Below, piece by piece: positions 45,971-58,500 of a DNA stretch of 64,000 nt. Numbering within the stretch: position 1 is the first letter of the stretch; each line of letters starts with the position of its first letter. The stretch is from positions 43,601,869 to 43,665,868 of the forward strand of contig NC_046683.1 in assembly GCF_009870125.1 (NCBI RefSeq). Direction: 5' to 3'. A program made the translations under genes and the position numbers. The notes beneath the pieces were generated by a model, which ran no database searches, was not told the origin of the DNA, and saw nothing but the letters and a program-made list of their open reading frames with translations. Source of the stretch: Drosophila pseudoobscura. Its lineage: Eukaryota; Arthropoda; Insecta; Diptera; Drosophilidae.

Positions 45971-48621
45971 AATTTCATTTTCTTTTTATAGCCTTTTACT
46001 TTGCGGCCGCCACCGGACTGCCATAAACAACAAAACGGGCCGAGAAGCCGACACACGCATGAAAACGGTCTCTCTGTGTGCGAGAGAGTGTGTATTGTGT
46101 GCGTGTGAATGAAATTGTGACAGAAAGCGTGAGAGAGGGAGATGAGAGCGAGCGTCGCGGAGCGTCGCGTCGCGTCCCAATGCTGTTACTGTTGCTGTTG
46201 CTGTGGGTAGTAAGTAGCGCTGCTTTCAGGCTACATAGGTGAAAATGGCAACGCCGCAAATCTCAGCGAACCCAGGCACAGTGGACCTAAAATGTGAGGG
46301 AAAGGTTGTTTCTAGAAATTGTCAAGTTAAAATTGGTCATTAATGGCTACACCGCCAGGCAGTACAGTTTTACTTGTTAGAAAAACGCATTTGCTGTGCT
46401 TAAATTATAATTTTCGTATTTTATTCACACACAACCGGTATAATCTACTGCTTAAAGCTAGCCCACCATTCATGGAAAATCAAAGCATTCTTTTACGCAG
46501 AGCCTTGGCCACATTCCCAGGCAATCATCAGGGCTGTGCCTTTTTGTAGGTCTCTTCTTATGTTGGTCGCTTCCAACGACGTCATTAGAGTGTTGTAGCC
46601 GTAGACACGCCTACGCATCTCGGTGGCAGAGGCTGCCTACAATCTCCAACATGCGTCGGACTCTCCCTCTCCCTTCTCCCCCACCAGCTCTACTTGTTGT
46701 CATTGTATTTGTTGTTGTTGCATTCCTCATAGCATGTTTTTTTTACCTTAAACAGCTGTCACTTGGTTCGGTCTCTTACTGTGTGCGAGTGTGTGCGTGT
46801 GTGTGTGTGCGCTCCACAATTGGAGCCAATAATTACATACGTGCCACTCTCTCGTATGCTCTCTGTCTTTGACTGAGAGACTCTGTCGCTCTCCCGAGAG
46901 CTTAAACTGGTTTGGAAGCAAGCTTTAATTACACTGCGCTTTCTTGTTGTTGCAAAGTTTTGCATTCGTATGGAGGTTCTTCTACCTGCTTTTTTGTGTG
47001 TTTGATTCTGTCTTTGTTTTTGCCTTTTCGCATACTAAACAATTTTCATAATGCGCGCGCGGTTCTCGCAGCGGTAGCGGCAGCGCCAGCGCCAGCGGCA
47101 GCGGCAGATTATTGACCTTGATTTCAACATTTGTTGCTGCACGCAAATGAAATGCCAGCCTCGTCCCCGCCGCCCGATCTTTCCCCACATTTACCCCGTC
47201 AATTAAACATAACGGCTGTTGTGTGACATTCCATCCACCTGTAATTGAGTGAGAGGGTTCGTGAGTGGGATGGGGTGGGGGGTTTTGTTAACCTAAAATA
47301 CCATTATTGTTGTGTTTTTTTCAAACCACAAACAACAAACAAGACAGCGATAGAGAGAGAGACAGGAGAGCGGAGAGCCTAGCTAGCGGCACTTTTGCTA
47401 CAAACAACATTTCTCTCGCGCTCCGTCACTCTCCAACCACCAAATTATCGTTCGCTTGGCAGCAGATACATTTACTCTCTCTCTCTCCCACAAATACACT
47501 CGCTATAGTTTTCACTCTCTTTTTCTCTGACGCTCTCTCTGAGCGAGTCTTTCGGCAGCAACATGTGCACAAACCACACGTGCTAAAAAAAATACACCCA
47601 CACACACACGCATACGCATACAATGCGAGAGATATGTATGTGGAATTTGCATTGAGCCGTCGTCGTCGGTTCGTCGCTTCGATTCCCGATTCCTGTTACA
47701 GCCGAAGATGCGTCGGCTGCAGCAGCTGTGCTTAAGAGGGAGTGCAGGCGGAGGGATGGTTTGCAGACGAAGCCGGACTTTCCGTTGCGGACGCTGGGGG
47801 GAGGGAGGAGCAGTGTCTGTGTGGACTTGTTGTTGCGTTTGGCGTTTTTTTGTGTGTGTTTATTTTTTGTTTGTCGTCCCGTTTTGTTCCATTTCGTTTC
47901 GTTTCGTTTCTTTTGCTTGTTTGCCGAGACCCGAAGCAGTGGCTAAGAGAGGCTGCACTGCTTGCGTGCTGTGTTGCCGTGCTGCCTACCCTAGTGGGCT
48001 TTTTGGGCGAGCTTTGAACTTTTGGCGTTTGGCCGATGGTCTGACCTCACAGCCGAGCCGAGTGCCGGCTTTGGGCGGCTGCTGGCTTGGCTGGCTGGTT
48101 GGTTGAGAGCGAAACGGCGGCGGGCGGAGGGAGGCAACAGGCAAACGGCCAACAGTTACACTTTTTCGCCAGACCAGACTCTCTCACGCACACACACACA
48201 CACAAACATAATCGTACATTGCCCTCTCGCCTCTGTATGGCTCTGCGTGCGAGTGTGAGCTTTAGCCAAGCAAAAAACCCTACGCTGATCTCATTGAAAG
48301 AAGAGTAAACCTAACTCGCCCAAGAAATACATAGTATGCACACCAATACGACTACGAATACCAATGCAAACAAATATTGTAATCCGCAAAAGCAGTGACG
48401 CAGTGGCTTGTAAAGGCAGCAACAAAAGCAGCAGCCGTAGCCAATAGAAGAAAAACGAATAGGAAGACGCAACATTGTAAATCTGCTCAAATCGGCGCCG
48501 CTGCCTGCCTGCCTGGCTGCATTTGTGTTTTATTTTCTGTTTCCTCTTACTCGCTGCTCTGCTCTGCCTCCACTCTGTGGCTCTTTGGTCTGCTCTCCTC
48601 ACTTTTTTTTATGTACTCTCA

Positions 48622-48652
<31 letters not shown>

Positions 48653-51275
48653 AATTTTGTTGCGTTTTGTTATTTATAATGTTGTTTACCTTTACGTAAT
48701 TATCTTTGCAACATTTGTTGAGGCAGCAGACGCAAGCAGTGCCTCCTTGTAAGCGCCAGCAGAGGTGTTTGCGTGTGTGTGTGTGTGTGTGTGTAGGTGG
48801 TTCCTCTCTCCCTCTCTCTTCGCTTGTAGGCGGCGCGTTTGAGAGATGCTTGGAATTTTCCAAAAAATTTCTTGGCCCTTCTACACGGCGCTCTCTCGGT
48901 GTTTGTGTGTGTGTTCTCCCCTCCCCCTACAGCTGGCACTCTTTTGTTTCAAGGGTTTGCACTTCCGCCTTGGATTCATTCTCAAAGTGTCGTCTCCCTG
49001 TCCTTTCTTCCAGTGATTTAAACCTCCCTCCCCTCTTTCTTGCCATTAATTTTCCCTCCACTCTCTCTCTCTCTACACTTCCTTCTTCTCATGACGCTAC
49101 CTCCCCTCCTCTACCTTCTCAAGTGTTTGAGTGTTTCCTCTTGTTCTTCTCACGTTTCTCTCTGGCAAATGTTGCATTTACATATTTCACTGTTTCACTG
49201 CTTGCACTGCTTCTTCTTTCTGATGTATCCAGTTCCCTCTCTCTTTCCTGCCCATTTGTCATTTGCGGCTCGACAAAACAAAAACAATGCAAAACCAAAC
49301 AATAACAAAAATAAATTGCCTCAAAAGTGTTTTTCGAGGCGTGCGTTGCGTCGTTGACTTTTCCCCAGAAAGAGACAGACGATAGAGAGAGGAAGAGGGA
49401 GAGAGCGAGGGAGGCCAAAAGAGAGGGAAAGAGCGAGCTTCTATGGTTGTTTTTCGTTGTTCATTGTTGCGGGGTTTTTTTTTTGGGTATTTTTCCATAA
49501 GTTACATTGGAATAAACCCAAAAGTCGCAAGGCACCTTTTTGGGGCTGCTTTCGTCACTGGCACGGAATGGCCTCCCCGTTGCCACCGCTCAGCATCCAC
49601 ATGGAATCCACTGGCTAATTGCAACTCTTTTTTTTTTCTTCCTTGCAGCCAATCAAGCGCTTTGGAATGGCACCTGGAAGGGCGCGCTCACGTACGAGTG
49701 CCGCTCGCTGCTCTTCAAGGCGCTGCACAATCTGATGGAAAGGTAAGCGAAGATCGCGGTGGGAGAGAGAGGTGACGAGAAATATCTAACAATCACCCAT
49801 TCCTTTGCAGATTCGTGCTCACCAAGGACATTGTGCGCTTCGGCAAATGGTTCGTGCAGCCCTGCACGTCGAGCGATCGTCTCTTTGGACGCAGGTGAGT
49901 GCCGTCGTTCCACTGAAGGCTCTTCTCTTCCCATTGTGGATGCAGGGACAAACGATGTGGCAACGCTGACAGCTTGGCCGTTTCACATTCCCCCCCGTCA
50001 TCCTAGAGCAAGGACCTCAGGAACTCTGTGCAGTGGCATCCCAGTCTGTGGCACTGCATCGTTCTTCCTGCTACATTCGCCCCCCTCTGCCCCTCTCCCT
50101 GACCCTCTTCTGTGATGTCCTTGGCTAATCCTCGCTAATCGCGCTACTTTACAGCTCCCAGCATCTGTCCTTCTCCTTCACGTTCTTCGTGCACGGCGAC
50201 ACGGTGTGCGCCTCCATCGACCTGCGCGAGCACCCCGCCGTGCGGCCCCTGACCAAGGAGCATCTGGCCGAGGCGGCAGCAGCGTTTGCCGCAGCCAGCT
50301 CCAGCGGCCAGTCGGGCCTGGGATCGGGATCGGGATCGGGAGCAGGATCCAGCTCGGGAGCGGGACCGGGCCAGAGCCAGACACCGGATTCGAACGGAAC
50401 CAGCGGAACGGAACCAAATGAGGGGGCCGAGGCGAAGGCCGCGCCGCCAGCGCATGCGCGCAAGGTAATGCTGGCCCCCTTCGGCATTGCGGCCATCCTC
50501 ACGGGCAATAGCTACAGGGCCAACGACCCCGTGGCCGAGAAGATCCTCGAGGACTGGGCCTCGTTCTTCCCGCTGTGCAATAAGGACAACACGGACGTGC
50601 CCCCCGTCGTGGAGGTGGTGTCGGGTGAGTGTCCCCCTCCCCCCCGAAGAAGTGTGGAACTGCAACTCATTCCGCTCCTTTCTCCCATTTCCAATCCCAT
50701 TTCCGTTTCCGTCTCCAGGTGGCCATAAGATGTACCATCCTACGAATTATGTACTAGTCACGGATCTGGACGACATGGAGCACCTGGAATTCGCGGAGCT
50801 GCAGAGGGCCAGTGCGGGTGTGGGGTCCGGGGCTGAGGCAGCTGCCCTCTCCTCGGCCTCCTGTCCTCCAGCTGCGTCTGCTTCTGCTTCTGCGGCCACG
50901 CCACCCGGTGCCTCCCAGGCCAAGGATGGCGGCGCCTCGCGGAAGGCTGTGCCCCAGGCCGTCAGCGCTCTGGAGCGCCTCTCCTTCCAGCCCTACTACG
51001 ACCAACGCCCGACCTCGGGCTTCTCCTTCAACACCCACAATACTCATATACCTGCCGCGGCGGCCGTCGAGATGCCGGAGCGTGCGTGGCAGGACTGCGT
51101 CATGAATACCCTTCATGTGGAGGCGGCGGCGGCAGCAGCAGCAGCAGCGGCGGCGGCGGCAGCGGCGTCGGCGGCGGCATCAGGATCCGCAGCGTCTGCG
51201 ACGTCAGGCGTTCCGGATGAGGACGAGCAGAACAAGCCTCCGGCGGACTCCAAGCAGCTGGTGCAGCAGCAGATC

Positions 51276-51309
<34 letters not shown>

Positions 51310-51470
51310 GCCAGAAGCTGTGGAACTTTGTGGATCCCATGCAGAAGGCGCCCTGTATATGCACCAAGTAAGTCGCGATCCACAGAGAGAGCCGCACAGC
51401 AAGCAGATAACCGTTGAAATGGATGGAGAGGCCTCGCTCTCTCTTACTTTTGCTCTTACTCCTATTCCTA

Positions 51471-51502
<32 letters not shown>

Positions 51503-52553
51503 GTATCTATCTATCTCTCTCTCTCGTATGCCCTGATTTAATCGATGTAACGGAGCACCCCGCTCCGTTCCGTTCCGTTCCGTTTCGCTCCCGCTTTGAT
51601 GGCATGCCTTCCCCCACCCCCCCTAGCAAGCAGTGCGATCGCGATAGCTAACTGTTCCTTTATTTGTTTTTTTGTCGATATATATATATATATCTATATT
51701 ATATATGCATGCGATAGGCGGTAGATCCCCCTTCTCCTCTCTTTCTTTTGTTTTTGTTTTTGTTTTTTTTGTTCTTTTGTTGTACTGTACCCAAATCACA
51801 CAGCAGACAGCTTTTGGTCGCGAAACGGGGAAGGGAAACAAAAACAGTGTGTCTAAAACTTAAAACGAACAACTTTCAGCGCCCAATGCAGCAGCAGCAA
51901 GCGTCAGCAGCAGCAGCAGCAACAGTTTCTCTCTCAGCAGCCGCTGGGCTCTCCGTCACTGCGGGCTGCCGCAGGAACTGTCGGTGGCAGCAGCTCCAAG
52001 TCGTCCTTCCAGCATCATTACCAACAGCAGCGTCCCGGAACACCAGCCGCCGCAGCAGCAGCAGCGGCAGCCGCCTTGGCAGCAGCAGCGGCAGCAACGC
52101 ATCATTCCAACAACAACAATACCACCACCACAACCACCTCTTCTTCTTCTGCTTCCACCACCAACACCACCAACACTTTAAACTCGAATTTGAATTTGAA
52201 TTTGAATTTGAATTCGAACTCGAACTCGAACTCGAACTCTTCCTCTGCCCCAAGGCGCCACAATGTGCCGTTCCACAAGCGTTTACTCAATACGCTGACG
52301 CAGTCGTCGTCGTCCTCGGCCGTCGTCGCCGCCAGGTACAAGGCGGCAACAGACACCAATACACCAAAAGCAAGGTTTGTGTTGTTGCTGTGTGTGTGTG
52401 TGCGAGCGAGCGAGTGTTTGTGTGCGTGCGTGCGTGTGCGTGTGCGTGTGTGTGTGGAGAGCCAGTGCTGGCTAGCGTTTTTTAGTAACCGCTATAAAGC
52501 TTCTCCTCTTCCGTTCTCCTTCTCTAACCCACTCTTCTCTCTGTCTGTCTTCC

Positions 52554-52585
<32 letters not shown>

Positions 52586-55500
52586 GTCTGTCTCTCTCTC
52601 ACACACAACACGCTCCGCTCTGTTTAACCCTATACTTTTTTTATTGTTTCTTTTATTGTTGGTTGGTTGCAAGATTTGAGCATTATTTCTCCTTCCACCT
52701 TTGCTGCCTCTTAAATAATTAACAAATTAAAAACCACACACGACACACACACACACACACACACACACGACACTCACACCCAACCCCACAACACCACGAA
52801 TCATTTTGCCATTTTGCATTAACAAGTGCTAGTTCTAGTTTTTCACTATTTCACTTTTTCACTTTGTTTTCGGTTCGGTGAATGGTATTTTGCAACACTA
52901 AAAAATCGAAAAACATGTCTTGAAAGTGTTTGGGCGACTGTTTTATTCCGTTTCCGGTGAATGGTATTTTCCAACACTAAAAAATAAGAGAACACTGCTT
53001 GACAGTGTCAAAATTGTGCAACACTAAAAAGGCGCAAAACTGCTTGACAGTGTCAACCGATGAGACACTGCTTGACAGCCCAGAGGGGTGAAAATGGTGA
53101 ATGGTACTTCGCAACACTCAAAAGCCATGATCAACACTGTTTTGACCTCACGACAGACCCGTGGCCAATGATGCGATATGTGATGATTATTCTTTCATTT
53201 TTCCTTTAACCATATCCTTAGTTTATTGGCTACACCCCGCTGCCACCCACCCACCAACCACCCACCCACTTGCATTTGCCATCTTTCGAATGAACTTCAA
53301 TTCGAATTACTTTGTTTTTTTTTGGTTGGTTTTTGGTTTTGGTGCATTCTGCATGACATAGAGGCTCGTTTACGCTCGTTATCCTGGCAGCAGGATGCCC
53401 AGATGTTTCTTTTTTGGTTTCGCTGTAAATAACATTTTATAGATTATAGACATTATATTTTATATTGGATATAGCACATGTAAACCTAGAGAACTGGTTG
53501 ATTAGAGATCCCCCTAACCGCCTTGGATGTGGTTTTATTTTGTATACTTTTGCCTAACGATGTTTTGCATACTCGTCCACTAATCAGTACTTACGCCATG
53601 GCTAGCTTAGCCCCATAGCTTGAGCGTTGTACATAACCCCCGAGAGACGGCTCCAGACGGCATCCCTGCTAACCAGACTCCCACTCTGCTCTCTCTCTCT
53701 CTCGACAGACACCTGTGCAGCACGCCGCACGGCACTCCGCATGGCGGCGCCTCCACGTACTCACGCAACTCCCTGGGCGGCGACTCGTCGCTGCCGGTGG
53801 CCTCCGTGGGATCGCCCGCCACGCCGGCGCCCTCGCCCCATCCGAACTCGGCGCACTCGCAGCCCACGTCCGTGCCGCCCGCAGAGCAAGTGAGTGCAAG
53901 TGACGACCCAAAAAATGCAGAAGCACAGCTACCCCCTCCCCCCCGCCTGGCTGCCCTACTAACCCCCGAAAATCCACTCTGCTTTCTACCACCCGATCCT
54001 CGTGACAGCTTCTCAACATGAGCCCCCATGCGCCCACGTCCGTTTCGAATCTGCAGCAGCCGCCGACGCCCATCGACCACCTGCTGGACAAGAACACGCC
54101 CGCGCCGACGCCCACGGACCAGCACGACAACAAGAGCATCACCGCCTCGCCGTATGTCCACCAGACGCCCAGCGTGGAGCCGCCCTCCTACACGGACCAT
54201 GCGGCAGGCGGTGGGGCGTCGCAGTCCCTCACCGGGCCCGGCAGCGTGCCGCCCCAGCAGCAGCAGCAGCAGCCACCGACGCCCACGGCGGGCGGCACTC
54301 TGACGACGAGCGGGGCCAACGCATCCGCCGCAGGAGCCGCCTCGGGGACGGCCGGAACACCGGGTGGAGCGGCCTCCACGACGACGACGACGACGGCGCA
54401 GTGCGGCACCATCAGCGTGAAGAAGCTGGAGATGCAGCAACAGACGCCGGCCGCCCATCAGATACCAATCAAGCCAGAGCCCGGCACGGTGCGGGGGACC
54501 ACGGTGACGTCCACCACGGACGCCATCAACAACCTGCTGAGCCTGTACAAGCCGCCGAAGCTGAAGCTCAAGGACCCGGACAGCTTCTACGACGACGAGT
54601 GGCTCAAGGAGGTCATCTACGACTTTCAATTCCAGGAGAACTGGTGAGTGGCGGAGAGCATGTGATCCCTAATACGTTTTCGATTGCTAAACATTGGATT
54701 TTCTGTGCTTCTTTCAGGGACTACCTAACCGTGAAGCGGCCAAAGATGGAGGAGGCGTCCAAGCAGAAGAGGACGCGGTACGCCAAGAACCTCTACGAGG
54801 GCCACACGCACGTCAAACCGCTCATGCCCTCGCCCGGAGCGGTCTACGGCTCGCAGCTGCTCTCCCTGGACGTCCAGGCAGCGGCCAGCGGAGGCGCAGG
54901 CGGTGGAGGGGCAGCGGGAAGCAGTTCTAGCGGTGGCCTCGTGGGCATCGTGAACAGCACGGCCAACGGCAGCGATGCGGAGGCCGAGGGCAGCAGCTTC
55001 TTCCACGGACTGGACATCAAAACAGAGCCGGGACTCCACTCGCCGTCGTGCAAGGAGACAAAGTCATCGTCGGGCGGCACCACAGGCGCCAGCAGCGGCG
55101 GCGGAGGGAATCTCTTCACCGCCGAGGGCCTCAATCCCTCGCTGAACGACCTGGAGCAGCTGTTCGAGACGAGCTCCAACGACGAGTGCAGCAGCGTGCA
55201 GATCCACACGCCGCCCGACTCCAACAATCCCTCGAACGGCGGCTGCAGCGCCGTGACCAACACCATCGACGAGCTCAAGCGGAGCACAGCGGTGGCCAGT
55301 GCTGTGGTGGCAGCCGCAGCGGCGGCCGCGGCTGTGGCCAGCTCTGGGGCTGGGAACATCCAGGCGGAGGATCTCACCAAGATGTTTCCCACGCCGCCCT
55401 CCCACGAGCAGCAGCACCCGAACTCCAGTCCCTGCCAGACGGACGTGGTGATGACGGATCTCAGTGTGGACACCAGCAGTATTATGGCAGTGGCTCCCCC

Positions 55501-58500
55501 CATTCAGGTGCCGGCGGCGGTCATTGCGGCCGCTGCCGCTGCCGCATCCGCCTCTGCCTCTGTGACGACGGTGTCCGCCGTGGTGGCCCTGGGCACGCAA
55601 TCGAGCCTGAAGCTGCTCAAGCAGGAGTACAACGTGGAGCTGGGCAGCCCCCTGGAGGAGCCCATCGACGACTGGAACTACGTGTACCGGCCGCCGCAGC
55701 AGGAGAAGTTCGTGGGCTCCTCGCGCTACGCCCCGCTCACGAACCTGCCCAGCCAGACGCTGCCGAGCATCAGCATGCCCACGAACTGCTACTACAAGCC
55801 CACGTGGAGCACCCACAAGTCGCGGGCGGCCACCATGGCGAAGGTAGCCGCCGCCCAGCAGCAGAAGCACCAGAAGCACCAGGCCCTCCAGCAGTGCATC
55901 CAGCTGCACCAGCAGAAGCTCCAGCAGCTGCAGCATCAGCACCAGCAGCAGCAGCAGGCGGCGGCGGCCAGTCATGCGCACCAGAGGCACCAGCAGCTGC
56001 ACGAACTGCTGTCGGCGGCGCCCAGGACCCCGCAAACGGCCATGCCCTCGCCCTCCACCGTGCCCCAGCCGCTGAGCAGCGGCGGCAGCCAATTGCTGCT
56101 GAATCAGCTGAACTGCCCCCAGGCGCCGCCCGGCAGCTCCATGCAACAGCTGATGCAGCGGGCGGGCATGTCGCCCATCTCCCCGGGACCCGGCGGCGTC
56201 GGGGTGCCCTTCCCCCGCAACAGTCCCATGCTGCGGCAGACGCCCACCCATCCGCCGCCCCCGTATCCGTACGACCTGGGCGTGGCTAGTCCGGCGACAT
56301 CCACCTCCTCGTACTTGAACCGGCAGCTCCACTCGCAGGAGGCGCAGCCGCATCCGCACACGCCGCAGAGCATGCACCACATACAGTCGGGCATGCACGG
56401 CCTTGGATCGGGGCCAGGAGGATCGGGCCACCACCACCTGGGCAACATGATGCCCTACACTGGCGATGCGGGCATTGCCAGTGGGCCAGCATCGGCGGTG
56501 GCGGTGCCCTCCGGGCTGCTGCAGGAGCTGCCCGAGGTCAACTCGGTGCTGGTCAACATCCTGCTGTACGACACGGCGCTGAACGTGTTCCGCGACCACA
56601 ACTTCGACAGCAGCAGCGTGTGCGTGTGCAATGCGGACACCCAGAAGATCGGGAACATACGCGGAGCCGACTCCGGGGTGTACGTCCCGCTGCCGGGCGT
56701 CAGCTTCAATCCGTTCCCCGCACATTCCGCCAATGCGGCGGCCACGGCCGGCCAGAGGCTGCTCAACGGGCCCAGCTCCTCGTCCTCATCGGCCGCCTCG
56801 TTTGGCGGCGGCCTGAGGATGATCAGTGCCTTTGGAGGGTCGCCCGCCTCCTCGTCGATGCCCGGAGCTGGCTCCGGACACGGCCACGGGCCCAATGGCG
56901 GCTCCAACTCCTCCTCCTGCACGCCGCCGAGCAGCAATCCGCACATCACCGGCTACGTGGACGACGATCCCGTCGAGTGCACCTGCGGCTTCAGTGCCGT
57001 CGTCAATCGCAGGCTCTCGCACCGCGCAGGACTCTTCTACGAGGACGAGGTGGAGATCACGGGCAAAGCCGACGATCCGGGCCGGAATAAGCAGCCCTCG
57101 CTGCTCAGCCTCATCCAGAGCCTGTGCCGCAAGAACCAGGCCAAGGCGGCGTCCGGGCCCGGCGGCGACACCAGCAGCTCTTCCGCTCTGGAGAAGGTCA
57201 CGGGAGCAGCGGCCAGCGCCGGGCAGCTGGAGCATCTCGCCCATGCCATCTTCGACCTGCTGCTGGACCAGTGCTCCATCATCCAGACATCCAGCAGCTC
57301 CGTGCACCGCGCCCTGCAGTCCCACCGCCGACGCATGTCCCGGCAGCGACGCCTCTTCGGCACTGGCGGCGCCCCGGCCGCCTCGATGGCCTCCATCGCC
57401 AATGTCCTCGAGTTCATGGATGCCCACGATGTGATCAGCCTGGCGCTGGAGCAGGCCCGCATGGCCTTCGAGCACCAGCGCATGGACAACATGCTGGAGT
57501 TCCACGGAAACTCGAGCCAGCAGCTCACCGCCTTCCACGCCCATCCGCCCGCTCTGCGCCAGAAGCTGTCGATCCTCGGCAGCGGCTGCCTCACGGTCCA
57601 CAAGTGGCCGTACCTGCCCGTGGGCTTCACGCGCAGCAACAAGGAGATCGTGCGCACCATGAACTCCATCCAGCCCATGCTGCAGAACGCCTTCCACTGC
57701 AAGTCTCGCGGCGGGGCCGCAGGCTCCAAGGACGCCAGCTCCTACAACACGGTCAGCGGGCCGCTCACGTGGCGCCAGTTCCACCGCCTGGCGGGCCGTG
57801 CCTCCGGCCAGTGCGAGCCGCAGCCCATACCCTCGGTGGTGGTGGGCTACGAGAAGGACTGGATTTCGGTGGCCCCGCACTCGATCCACTACTGGGACAA
57901 GTTCCTCCTGGAGCCGTACTCCTATGCCCGGGACGTGGTCTATGTGGTGGTGTGTCCGGACAACGAGCACGTGGCGGGCTGCACGCGCAGCTACTTCCGG
58001 GAGCTGAGCAGCACCTACGAGATGTGCAAGCTGGGCCGGCACACCCCGATCCGCGGCTGGGAGGGCATACTCCAGGTGGCCGCCAGCCGCAATGTGCCGC
58101 CAGAGCGAGAGCAGACGCCGCTGGACGATTGGCTGCGGACCCTCGATCATCCGCTGGCCGAGCAGATCCGCCGCTATGCGGTGGCCTTCCTCCACCAGCT
58201 GGCGCCGTACCTCAGTCGCGTGCCTGGCGACAAGACGCTGCTCAATCCGCCCGACGGCAGTGCCAGCGGAGGCAGCTCTTCGAAAGGCGGCCACCACTCC
58301 GGCGGCTCTGGAACGGATCCACTGCACAACGATCCCATCAAGCAGGAGCCGGGCACAGAGACGCCGCTGTCGGCAGCCCCGACTTTGGACAGCAGCAGCA
58401 GCAGCAGCAACAACAACAACCAACAGGACAGCAAGGACGGCGTCAAGGGGAGCGCCGGTGGCGACACCAAGCCAGCCCTGATACTGGGCGATCCCCTGGG

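Larger units (their letters stand above)
51368..53708 (+). other. skd: skd intron 6, containing the candidate cassette exon
   Basis: Intron between the donor after codon ACC-AA and the acceptor at 53707-53708. It holds CT and CA microsatellites (51471-51530, 52750-52768), a (TA)n tract at 51677-51694, the cassette exon at 51880-52374 and a small repeat cluster at 52877-53123. Confidence 0.8.

Noticed and set aside
54002..54717. Upstream extension of the 1917-codon frame, beginning MTASQHEPPC
   Set aside because: Reads skd exon 8 in the wrong frame and runs through the 74-nt intron. The correct frame of exon 8 gives LLNMSPHAPTSVSNLQQPPTP, which fits MED13.
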